A stretch of 7,043 bases of DNA from Candidatus Niyogiibacteriota bacterium (GTDB taxonomy: Bacteria > Patescibacteriota > Minisyncoccia > HO2-45-28): the NCBI GenBank assembly GCA_016177385.1, contig JACOVJ010000045.1:1-7043 (forward strand), given 5' to 3'. Below, piece after piece: positions 1-4,984 of this stretch (within the stretch, counting starts at the first letter, position 1; each line of letters begins with the position of its first letter). A model generated the notes under the pieces. The model was not told the origin of the DNA, searched no databases, and saw only the letters and a list, made by a program, of their open reading frames with translations. The position numbers and the translations under genes are program-made.

Positions 1-1
1 G

Positions 2-118
2 GATACGACCAAGCTCACAAAAGCCCAGATGTTCAATGTGGTATACGCGGTGATCCTTGCGCACATGGATCGCCGGAGCTTCAAGCAAAAACGCACGACA
101 CACACAGCCGCCGGCTAA
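2..118 (+). CDS. C-terminal end of an unidentified upstream gene (partial)
   Basis: Frame 2 is open from the window edge to a TAA at 116-118 and would encode the last 38 residues of a protein, including KLTKAQMFNVVYAVILAHMD and a basic tail rich in Arg, Lys and Thr. The segment alternates hydrophobic and charged residues like a real amphipathic helix. Frame 3 meets a stop within the first 60 bases, and frame 1 gives an implausible composition. The stop lies in the loop of the terminator at 106-134, which fits the end of a transcription unit. I do not recognise the family. The gene runs off the left edge, so its length and start are unknown. It may be non-coding, but the terminator right at the stop argues for a real gene end. 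Confidence 0.5.
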   Translation, partial: DTTKLTKAQMFNVVYAVILAHMDRRSFKQKRTTHTAAG

Positions 119-134
119 AACCGGCGGCTTTTTT
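106..134 (+). terminator. Rho-independent terminator of the upstream gene
   Basis: A 9-bp perfect stem, AGCCGCCGG (106-114) with CCGGCGGCT (121-129), encloses a CTAAAA loop and runs directly into six T residues (129-134). This is a textbook intrinsic terminator on the + strand. The putative upstream stop codon lies in its loop, and the ddl start codon is only 17 bases beyond the T run. Confidence 0.9.
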
Positions 135-138
135 GCGT

Positions 139-144
139 TATGAT
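139..144 (+). promoter_or_regulatory. Predicted -10 element of ddl (leaderless layout)
   Basis: TATGAT (139-144) matches the TATAAT consensus at four of six positions and ends exactly 6 bases before the ddl ATG at 151. A start of transcription at the usual distance would therefore fall on the A of the ATG. A -35 match is poor: only CTAAAA lies at a plausible distance, in the terminator loop at 115-120. A promoter is needed here because a strong terminator precedes the gene. Confidence 0.45.
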
Positions 145-150
145 ACGGAC

Positions 151-1116
151 ATGGCAAAAACGATCGTCGGCGTTTTCCGGGGCGGACCATCCTCCGAATA
201 TGACGTTTCTCTGCGAAGCGGCGCGGAGGTTTTGGGGGCGCTCGACGAACGCCGATATGAGGCCGTTGATATTTTCATTGATAAAACCGGCGTCTGGCAT
301 ATGCACGGCGTTCCTGCGGCTCCTCAAAAGGTTTGCAATGCGATCGATATCGCGTTCAATGCGCTCCACGGGGAGTACGGCGAGGATGGCAAAATTCAAC
401 AGATATTCGAACAATACGGCCTTTCGTACACGGGCTCAGGCATTATTGCGTCGGCGGCTGGTATGCACAAGCGTACGGCGCGAGACCTTTTTGGACAGGC
501 GGGGTTAACGATCCCGGCCGGGATCGCTGTCTTGAAAAATTCGGATTGGGCAGAAGCGTCCGCCTATGCGATCCGGCACCTGGGATTCCCGTTAATTGTT
601 AAACCTGCGAATCGCGGGTCCTCGATCGGGATCCGCGTCGCAACGAATGCATATGAACTGATGGATGCGATGAAAACCGCTTTTAGCACCGACAATGAAA
701 TTGTGATCGAACAATTCATCCGCGGCCGAGAAGCGTCGGTCGCAGTGCTCGAGCGGTTCCGCGGCATCCCGCACTATGCGTTTCCTGTGGTCGAGATCGT
801 CCCGCCGCCCAGTTCGCCGTTCTTCGACGCGGCCTCCAAATACGACGGCCGGACGCAGGAGATCTGCCCCGGTAGATTTAGTGACGACATCCGCGATCGT
901 TTGCAGGCCACGGCCGTTGCGGCACATTCGGCGATCGGCTGCCGCCATTATTCGCGTTCCGATTTCATGATCACTCCAAAAGGGGAGATCGTTATTTTGG
1001 AACTCAATACCTTGCCGGGCCTGACCGGGCAGTCGCTTTATCCCAAAGCCGCTGCGAGCGTCGGGCTCAATTTTCCTCAATTCGTCCATCACCTGATATC
1101 GCTTGCCCGCCGTTGA
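151..1116 (+). CDS. ddl: D-alanine--D-alanine ligase
   Basis: The product joins two D-alanines with ATP in the cytoplasm to give the dipeptide that ends the peptidoglycan stem peptide. It has 321 residues, close to the roughly 300-350 usual for the family. The N-terminal domain opens with the glycine-rich GGPSSEYDVSL, whose Glu16 corresponds to the substrate-binding Glu of E. coli DdlB (Tyr replaces the usual basic residue after it), and continues with LHGEYGEDGKIQ. The ATP-grasp part shows KPANRGSSIG (151-160), VIEQFIRGRE, the active-site loop ASKYDGRTQ with Tyr231, and the magnesium ligands Asp271, Glu284 and Asn286 in ELNTLPGLTGQSL; the 13- and 2-residue spacing matches DdlB. I chose the ATG at 151 because the in-frame TTG at 133 lies in the terminator T run and the family motif begins just after MAKTIVGVF. 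There is no Shine-Dalgarno sequence. The gene is monocistronic between two terminators. Confidence 0.95.
   Translation: MAKTIVGVFRGGPSSEYDVSLRSGAEVLGALDERRYEAVDIFIDKTGVWHMHGVPAAPQKVCNAIDIAFNALHGEYGEDGKIQQIFEQYGLSYTGSGIIASAAGMHKRTARDLFGQAGLTIPAGIAVLKNSDWAEASAYAIRHLGFPLIVKPANRGSSIGIRVATNAYELMDAMKTAFSTDNEIVIEQFIRGREASVAVLERFRGIPHYAFPVVEIVPPPSSPFFDAASKYDGRTQEICPGRFSDDIRDRLQATAVAAHSAIGCRHYSRSDFMITPKGEIVILELNTLPGLTGQSLYPKAAASVGLNFPQFVHHLISLARR
509..526. repeat. Perfect 18-bp palindrome inside ddl
   Basis: CGATCCCGGCCGGGATCG reads the same on both strands with no central spacer. It encodes the TIPAGIA stretch of Ddl, so coding constraint and a liking for GATC/CCGG words may explain it. No function is claimed. 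Confidence 0.6.
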
Positions 1117-1148
1117 TGCGCCCGACGAGCGAACCCTCCAATAAAAAA

Positions 1149-1181
1149 CCGCCCCGCTTCCAGCGGGACGGATTCATTTTT
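1149..1181. terminator. Bidirectional terminator between ddl and the membrane-protein gene
   Basis: CCGCCCCGCT (1149-1158) pairs with AGCGGGACGG (1162-1171), nine pairs with one C-A mismatch, around a TCC loop. On the - strand the stem is followed at once by six T residues (the A run at 1143-1148), so it should end the membrane-protein transcript well. On the + strand the T run (1177-1181) is separated by ATTCA and is weaker, but it can still serve ddl. The TGA of the - strand gene (1176-1174) lies between the stem and the + strand T run. Confidence 0.85.
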
Positions 1182-1857
1182 CGGTGTCGCCGCGTTTTAT
1201 GCTTTGCATCAGCCGCCGCAAGCTCGGCAACAGGCGACGATTGAACACGCGCAGTTGTTCAGCCCGGCGACGGCGCAGGTCGCGCGAAAGATGCTCGATT
1301 CGGGCGCTCAGCTCTTCGATCTCTTCCCGCTCCGATTCATCGGAGTGCCTTTTCCGGTGCAATGCGCGATAGGCGGCTACCGCAAGCATTGCGAGAACCG
1401 CAAAACCGGCATTCTCCAGCATGTCGATGGTCGTGTCCACGGAATTCTTTTGTGCTTTTGCGAGCCAATCCGCGACGCTCGGCTGTATCGCTAAGTCATA
1501 TCCAAGTTCGATGCCTTCCCACAGAAGGCCCAAAGAGGTAACGACCGAGACGATGATGAGCGCGAGAAAGAAATCACCCGCGATATTGAAGATGCCGCGC
1601 ACCGCATAACGGCGAAACAGATAAAAAAAGGTGAGAGCGCCCAAAAATCCAAAAAGAGCGTGCCCTCCCGCATCGAACCACCAGCCGCGATCGAACATCG
1701 CGGCATTGTTCCAGCCCCGCAGCCATACATAGACAAAGAGTGACCAAAATATGAACAGCAAGGCGTTCCACGGGCGAAGCATCTCCCGAATGAAGCGCCT
1801 AAGCCGCGATGGATGCATACGGGCGCCCTCCGGAACTGTCAATGTGCCTTGTGCCAT
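1174..1857 (-). CDS. Integral membrane protein with YjdF/VanZ-like motifs, function unknown
   Basis: From the ATG at 1857 the product has 227 residues. Hydrophobic segments at about 30-47, 62-82, 94-116 and 150-166 predict four membrane helices, followed by a highly charged tail (168-205) that looks like a coiled coil and a basic C-terminus. Polar motifs sit at helix ends: DAGGH (62-66), WEGIE (113-117) and DTTIDMLENAGF (141-152). An Asp/His motif, a Trp-Glu motif and a D-T-x-x-D-x-x-x-N-x-x-G motif in that order recall the YjdF (DUF2238) and VanZ-like membrane families, but the substrate is unknown and I assign no activity. Upstream, the frame runs through the antisense of the tRNA gene to 1968, which is not credible as coding. 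The start is uncertain: the ATG at 1818 (214 residues, at residue 14 here) has a GGAGGG seven bases upstream, whereas 1857 has none but lies just after a TATA element. The gene is single, convergent with ddl and divergent from the tRNA. Confidence 0.8.
   Translation of the reverse strand: MAQGTLTVPEGARMHPSRLRRFIREMLRPWNALLFIFWSLFVYVWLRGWNNAAMFDRGWWFDAGGHALFGFLGALTFFYLFRRYAVRGIFNIAGDFFLALIIVSVVTSLGLLWEGIELGYDLAIQPSVADWLAKAQKNSVDTTIDMLENAGFAVLAMLAVAAYRALHRKRHSDESEREEIEELSARIEHLSRDLRRRRAEQLRVFNRRLLPSLRRLMQSIKRGDTEK
1826..1831 (-). promoter_or_regulatory. Possible Shine-Dalgarno for an alternative start at 1818
   Basis: On the - strand GGAGGG (1831-1826) lies seven bases before the in-frame ATG at 1818-1816. 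It is the best Shine-Dalgarno-like site before any start in the window and favours the shorter 214-residue membrane protein. It also lies inside the longer reading frame, where it would encode Pro-Glu-Gly, so it could be chance. Confidence 0.4.
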
Positions 1858-1877
1858 GTCGTTTTTTACTATATAAT
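1849..1877 (+). promoter_or_regulatory. Promoter of tRNA-Ala
   Basis: A perfect TATAAT (1872-1877) is preceded with a 17-base spacer by TTGTGC (1849-1854), a three-of-six match to TTGACA. Transcription would begin near 1884, about a dozen bases before the mature tRNA 5' end at 1897. The same A+T-rich block also gives - strand TATA elements, so it is a divergent promoter region. Confidence 0.65.
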
Positions 1878-1878
1878 A
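1868..1878 (-). promoter_or_regulatory. Possible -10 element of the membrane-protein gene
   Basis: On the - strand the block reads TATTATATAGT. Either TATTAT (1878-1873) or TATAGT (1873-1868) could be a -10 element, which gives a leader of only about 4-9 bases to the ATG at 1857 or about 43-48 bases to the ATG at 1818. No convincing -35 is visible. The bases are shared with the tRNA -10, so the two promoters would compete. Confidence 0.35.
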
Positions 1879-1896
1879 AACAGCGCATTCCGAAAA

Positions 1897-1967
1897 GGGC
1901 CCGTAGTTCAGTGGTAAAACGCCGCATTTGCAATGCGGAGGCGCGAGTTCGATTCTCGCCGGGTCCA
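1897..1967 (+). tRNA. tRNA-Ala(UGC)
   Basis: A full cloverleaf folds. The acceptor GGGCCCG (1897-1903) pairs with CGGGTCC (1960-1966) and discriminator A1967. The D-arm is GTTC/AAAC with an AGTGGTA loop and a weak fourth pair. The anticodon stem CCGCA/TGCGG (1922-1926, 1934-1938) encloses TTTGCAA with anticodon TGC at 1929-1931. The T-arm is GCGAG/CTCGC with a TTCGATT loop. The third acceptor pair is G-T, the G3:U70 identity element of alanine tRNA, which confirms the anticodon reading. The variable loop is four bases and the gene is 71 bases long. The bases after A1967 are CCC and not CCA, so the CCA end must be added by nucleotidyltransferase. The tRNA reads GCA and, by wobble, other alanine codons. 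Confidence 0.96.
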
Positions 1968-2001
1968 CCCTTCGCCCCCGCTACGCAGAGAGCATTCTGC
2001 A

Positions 2002-2010
2002 TGATATACT
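2002..2010 (+). promoter_or_regulatory. Extended -10 promoter of the grx-serS-ftsQ operon
   Basis: TGATATACT has the extended -10 TG dinucleotide one base before TATACT (2005-2010, five of six to TATAAT). The -35 region at 17 bases (TACGCA, 1982-1987) is poor, as is usual for extended -10 promoters. Transcription would start near 2017, giving a leader of about 29 bases that is U-rich just before the ATG and has no Shine-Dalgarno sequence. Confidence 0.6.
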
Positions 2011-2045
2011 GAAAGAATAGCAGATTTATCCGCTCATTTTTATTT

Positions 2046-2279
2046 ATGGCCAATGTCACCATTTATACGACCCCGACGTGCGTGTATTGCAAGATGACCA
2101 AAGAGTTTTTCAAGACGCATAACATTCACTATACCGAAAAAGATGTCGCCGGCGACGAGGCGGCCCGCAAGGAAATGTTCGAAAAGTCCGGTCAGATGGG
2201 CGTTCCCGTCATTTTCATTGACAGCGAAATGGTCGTCGGTTTTGATCAGAAACGCCTGTCGGAACTGCTCGGCATTTAA
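2046..2279 (+). CDS. Glutaredoxin-like thiol-disulfide oxidoreductase (YruB type)
   Basis: This 77-residue single-domain protein has the thioredoxin fold. It shows beta strand VTIYTTP, then the redox pair Cys12 and Cys15 in PTCVYCKMTKEFF, the central GDEAARKEMF helix, the cis-proline motif GVPVIFID with Pro54, and the C-terminal VVGFDQKRLSELLGI. The VGFD ending is the hallmark of the YruB/NrdH-like glutaredoxin group and not of classical glutathione-binding glutaredoxins. It should reduce cytosolic disulfides, with the electron donor unknown. The length is normal for the group. It is the first gene of a three-gene unit: its TAA is six bases before serS. There is no Shine-Dalgarno sequence; the start is fixed by the family N-terminus. 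Confidence 0.92.
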   Translation: MANVTIYTTPTCVYCKMTKEFFKTHNIHYTEKDVAGDEAARKEMFEKSGQMGVPVIFIDSEMVVGFDQKRLSELLGI

Positions 2280-2285
2280 ATCCAG

Positions 2286-3566
2286 ATGCTCGACATTAAA
2301 TTCATCCGGGAAAATCCTGATCTTATTCAGACGGGCGCACGCCGGAAACACATTGAATTTGATGTAAAAGAACTTTTGACCGTTGACGAGGCGCGCCGGA
2401 AACTCACCGCGGAGGTCGAGGAACTCCGCGCCAAGCAAAACAAGGCGTCCCTGCGTGTTGCGGCGATCACCGATGCAGGCGAAAAAGAAGCGGCGATCAA
2501 GGATCTGCGCGAATTGAAAGATGCGCTCTCCAAGAAGGAGGGCGAATTCAAACGGGCGGATACGGAATGGCAGAAGCTGATGCTCGATGTCCCGAATATC
2601 CCCGACCCTTCGGTTCCGGACGGCGCGTCCGACCGCGACAATGTAGAGGCGCGGATATGGGGGAAACCCGCGCCGTTTGATTTTGAACCAAGGGACCATA
2701 TCACCCTGATGGAAGCGCTCGGCCTCGTTGATCTTGAGCGGGGGGCGAAGGTCTCGGGATTCCGCGGATATTTTCTGAAAAACGATGCCGCGCGTCTGTC
2801 GCTCGCGTTGTGGAATTATGTTTTTGATATGTTCCGAGATTCCGGTTACGCGCCGGTGATCGCGCCTGCACTCGTGCGCGAGGTGAATTTGTTCGGCTCC
2901 GGCCATTTTCCGCAATCGCGCGAGGACGTATATAAAACTCAGGATGACCTCTATCTATCGGCGACGGCCGAGATCCCGATGATGGGAATGTACGCGGATG
3001 AGATTTTGAAAGAAAGCGACCTGCCCAAAAAATTCCTTGCGTTTTCCCCGTGCTTCCGGCGCGAGGCAGGCGCAGCCGGTAAAGATACCAAAGGTATCTA
3101 TCGCTTGCATGAATTTTTCAAGATCGAGCAACTGATCTTGAGTGTCGCCGATCATCAGGACTCCGTGAAATATCACGAAGAGCTGACCGCGAATGCCGAA
3201 AAGGTCCTGCAGGGGCTCCAGCTCCCATACCGCGTGGTCGTTAACTGCGGCGGCGATATCGGGCGGGCGCATGTTAAAACCTACGATATCGAGGTGTGGA
3301 TCCCGTCCGAGCGACGGTACCGGGAATCCCATTCGTCATCGTACTATCATGATTTTCAGACGCGGCGTCTCAATATCCGGTATCGCGGCGCCGATGATAA
3401 GATGCGTTTTTGCTATTCACTCAATAATACGGCCATCGCAACGCCACGGATTTTGATCGCGATCCTCGAAAATTATCAGCAAGCGGACGGCTCGATCACG
3501 GTGCCTGAGGCGCTCCAAAAATATATCGGATCCGAGCGTATAAAAAATGCAACGCTCGACGCTTGA
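2286..3566 (+). CDS. serS: Serine--tRNA ligase
   Basis: This class II aminoacyl-tRNA synthetase charges tRNA-Ser with serine in the cytoplasm. It has 426 residues, the normal length. Residues 1-100 start MLDIKFIREN and form the tRNA-binding helical arm, a long charged coiled coil at about 35-100. The catalytic domain follows with the serine-site TAE (227-229), motif 2 FSPCFRRE (253-260) with LHEFFKIEQ (274-282), and motif 3 NNTAIATPR (380-388) leading to LENYQQADGSITVPEAL. The segment ESHSSSYYHDFQTRR (347-361) replaces the common ISSCSN..DFQARR, and motif 3 has NNTA where many bacteria have NGSG or similar. I associate both variants with Patescibacteria and not with loss of function. It follows the glutaredoxin gene by six bases and overlaps ftsQ by 20 bases. 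There is no Shine-Dalgarno sequence, so translation is probably coupled to the gene before. Confidence 0.96.
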   Translation: MLDIKFIRENPDLIQTGARRKHIEFDVKELLTVDEARRKLTAEVEELRAKQNKASLRVAAITDAGEKEAAIKDLRELKDALSKKEGEFKRADTEWQKLMLDVPNIPDPSVPDGASDRDNVEARIWGKPAPFDFEPRDHITLMEALGLVDLERGAKVSGFRGYFLKNDAARLSLALWNYVFDMFRDSGYAPVIAPALVREVNLFGSGHFPQSREDVYKTQDDLYLSATAEIPMMGMYADEILKESDLPKKFLAFSPCFRREAGAAGKDTKGIYRLHEFFKIEQLILSVADHQDSVKYHEELTANAEKVLQGLQLPYRVVVNCGGDIGRAHVKTYDIEVWIPSERRYRESHSSSYYHDFQTRRLNIRYRGADDKMRFCYSLNNTAIATPRILIAILENYQQADGSITVPEALQKYIGSERIKNATLDA

Positions 3567-4320
3567 GCGTACACGCCGTGTCCGCCGGCGCCGCCATTTG
3601 ATCGTCGGTTTAGGCGTCGTTGCGGGCGCGTTCGTGGGAATTGGAGCCGCCGGACTCGCCGCCGACCGCTGGCTCGCCGTGCGCGAGTTCGATGTGCGGG
3701 GGGCTTCTGCGGTGCCCGCCTTCGAGATTTCCCGCGCGGCGGAAGAATCCATCGCCGAGAGTATGTTTTTTCGGCGCAACCTTATCGGGATGAGTCCGGC
3801 CGCGCTCCGTGGGGCCCTTCTTGCGCGATTCCCGGCGCTCGGCGATGTCACGATCGCGCGCGAACTTTTTTCGCGCCGTCTGATCATTGCCGCAAAGGAA
3901 CGGGGGGATTGGGCGCATTGGTGCCGCATCAATGCGTGCTTTTATGTAGATGAAAATGCGGTGGCATTCGCGCCGGCGCCGGAGATCTCCGATGAGCCGA
4001 TCCTGCGCGTAACGGACGCCTCAACCGGAGCGGTCGCGCTCGGCTCGGGGATCTATGATCCGGCAGAGATCGGAAGGATCCGGACATTCATCCATGCGCT
4101 TGAAATGCTGGGCGAGGACGTGACGCAGATCGCGATCTTGGACGACGGCGAATGGGATCTTATCACGAATACGAACAAAACGCTCATTCTCGATTCCAAG
4201 ACCGATCCGGTGGTCGCGGGCGCGAATTTTGCCGCCCTCCTGTCGGGGCCTCTTAAAAACAAAACGGCCGACTATATCGATCTTCGCTTCCCCGAAAAAG
4301 CGTTCTATAAATTAAAATAA
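3547..4320 (+). CDS. ftsQ: FtsQ/DivIB-like cell-division protein
   Basis: The 257-residue protein has the FtsQ layout: a short, very basic cytoplasmic N-terminus (LERTRRVRRRRH), one membrane helix at about 18-40, then an extracytoplasmic POTRA-like part. In that part VREFDVRGASAV begins the domain, LRGALLARFPALGDVTIAREL carries the typical L...FP.L..V.I.R pattern, and RLIIAAKERGDWAHW the following strand and Glu-Arg motif. The beta domain contains CFYVDENAVAF and ends with YIDLRFPEKAFYK, matching the Asp-Leu-Arg strand near the end of FtsQ. It would link early and late divisome proteins at the septum. Two cysteines (126 and 131) lie in the extracytoplasmic part. The start ATG lies 20 bases inside the 3' end of serS in another frame. 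Sequence identity in this family is low, so the call rests on order of motifs and topology. Confidence 0.8.
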   Translation: MQRSTLERTRRVRRRRHLIVGLGVVAGAFVGIGAAGLAADRWLAVREFDVRGASAVPAFEISRAAEESIAESMFFRRNLIGMSPAALRGALLARFPALGDVTIARELFSRRLIIAAKERGDWAHWCRINACFYVDENAVAFAPAPEISDEPILRVTDASTGAVALGSGIYDPAEIGRIRTFIHALEMLGEDVTQIAILDDGEWDLITNTNKTLILDSKTDPVVAGANFAALLSGPLKNKTADYIDLRFPEKAFYKLK

Positions 4321-4328
4321 CATTGAGC

Positions 4329-4366
4329 TGTCTAAATAAATGGGCGGCCGTCCATTTATTTAGACA
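4329..4366. terminator. Perfect 15-bp inverted repeat between convergent ftsQ and recR operons
   Basis: TGTCTAAATAAATGG (4329-4343) pairs without mismatch with CCATTTATTTAGACA (4352-4366) around GCGGCCGT, whose core CGGCCG can extend the stem nearly to the centre. It begins 8 bases after the ftsQ stop and ends 14 bases beyond the recR stop on the other strand, the position of a bidirectional terminator. There is no T run right after either side of the hairpin; the A/T-rich part is within the stem. It may therefore act as a 3'-end stabilising hairpin or factor-dependent terminator. Confidence 0.65.
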
Positions 4367-4380
4367 ACGAATTTTATGCG

Positions 4381-4983
4381 CTAACGACGGTTATCAAGCG
4401 CGTCTTTAAGCGTGTCGCGATTCAAATATTCGATCTCGGCGCCGGTCGAAATGCCGCGGCCGAGCCGCACGATCTTGATGGAACGCGTTTTTTGAAGCGG
4501 TTCCAGGATCTTCTCGATATAGCGCGCCGTAAAATTTCCTTCCGGCGTCGCATCCAACGCAATGATCACTTCGCGGACGGCGGCGGCGGTTTTAATGCGC
4601 TCATAGAACACCCGGAAACGCAATTGACCCGTATTCGCGCCCTCGCCAAATTCGGAAAGCGTACCACCGAGTACGAAATACCGCGCATTGATGACGCCGG
4701 CGCGCTCGAATGCGTCGAGGTCCGTATCATTCTCGAGGACCACGATCGTTGAATGGTCGCGCCCCGGGTCCGCACAGAGCGCACAGATGTCACCCCCGAG
4801 GGTCCGGAAGCACTCCGGACACGACCGAACGGCGTCGAGCGCCGTGATCGCTTGGGCAAGATCCGCGCGCGCGGCGCGATCTTCGAGCGCCAAATGATAC
4901 GCAAATCGCGCCGCCTGGCGCTCGCCGATGCCCGGAAACCGTTTAAAAATCCGAATCAATTTTTCGATTGGAGGGGAATGCAT
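4381..4983 (-). CDS. recR: Recombination mediator protein RecR
   Basis: RecR works with RecO (and RecF) to load RecA on gapped DNA. The protein has 200 residues, the standard length. It has a helix-hairpin-helix (FPGIGERQAARFAYHL, from residue 16), a four-cysteine zinc site (Cys55, 58, 67, 70 with the usual 2-8-2 spacing), a Toprim domain starting STIVVLENDTDLDAFE and containing ARYFVLGGTLSEFGEG, and the C-terminal signature RGISTGAEIEYLNRDTL, equivalent to RGLPVGGDLEYADEVTL in better-known RecRs. The stop is TAG. Its ATG begins one base after the dnaB TAA (TAACATG) with no Shine-Dalgarno sequence, so translation is likely by coupling or re-initiation. No partner rec gene is visible in the window. 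Confidence 0.96.
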   Translation of the reverse strand: MHSPPIEKLIRIFKRFPGIGERQAARFAYHLALEDRAARADLAQAITALDAVRSCPECFRTLGGDICALCADPGRDHSTIVVLENDTDLDAFERAGVINARYFVLGGTLSEFGEGANTGQLRFRVFYERIKTAAAVREVIIALDATPEGNFTARYIEKILEPLQKTRSIKIVRLGRGISTGAEIEYLNRDTLKDALDNRR

Positions 4984-4984
4984 G

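Noticed and set aside
133..150. An in-frame TTG start for ddl at 133.
   Set aside because: It lies in the T run of the upstream terminator, and the Ddl family motif begins properly from the ATG at 151.
592..1092. A 166-codon - strand frame opposite ddl, and similar long frames opposite recR and dnaB.
   Set aside because: They are explained by the G+C-rich codon use of the real genes on the other strand.
1858..1968. The membrane-protein reading frame extends upstream to an ATG at 1968, adding 37 residues.
   Set aside because: Those codons are the antisense of the tRNA-Ala gene and of its promoter; the peptide is a by-product of the tRNA sequence.
1985..2000. A five-pair hairpin GCAGA...TCTGC after the tRNA as its terminator.
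   Set aside because: The stem is short, has a six-base loop and no T run, and overlaps the -35 region of the next promoter.
1809..2012. A 67-codon + strand frame reading through the tRNA.
   Set aside because: The peptide containing SSVVKRRICNAEARVRFSP is the familiar false translation of a tRNA gene; the tRNA cloverleaf explains the bases.
2040..2915. A 291-codon open frame on the - strand opposite the glutaredoxin gene and serS.
   Set aside because: It lies opposite two clearly recognised genes, has no family motif, and has the composition of an antisense shadow.
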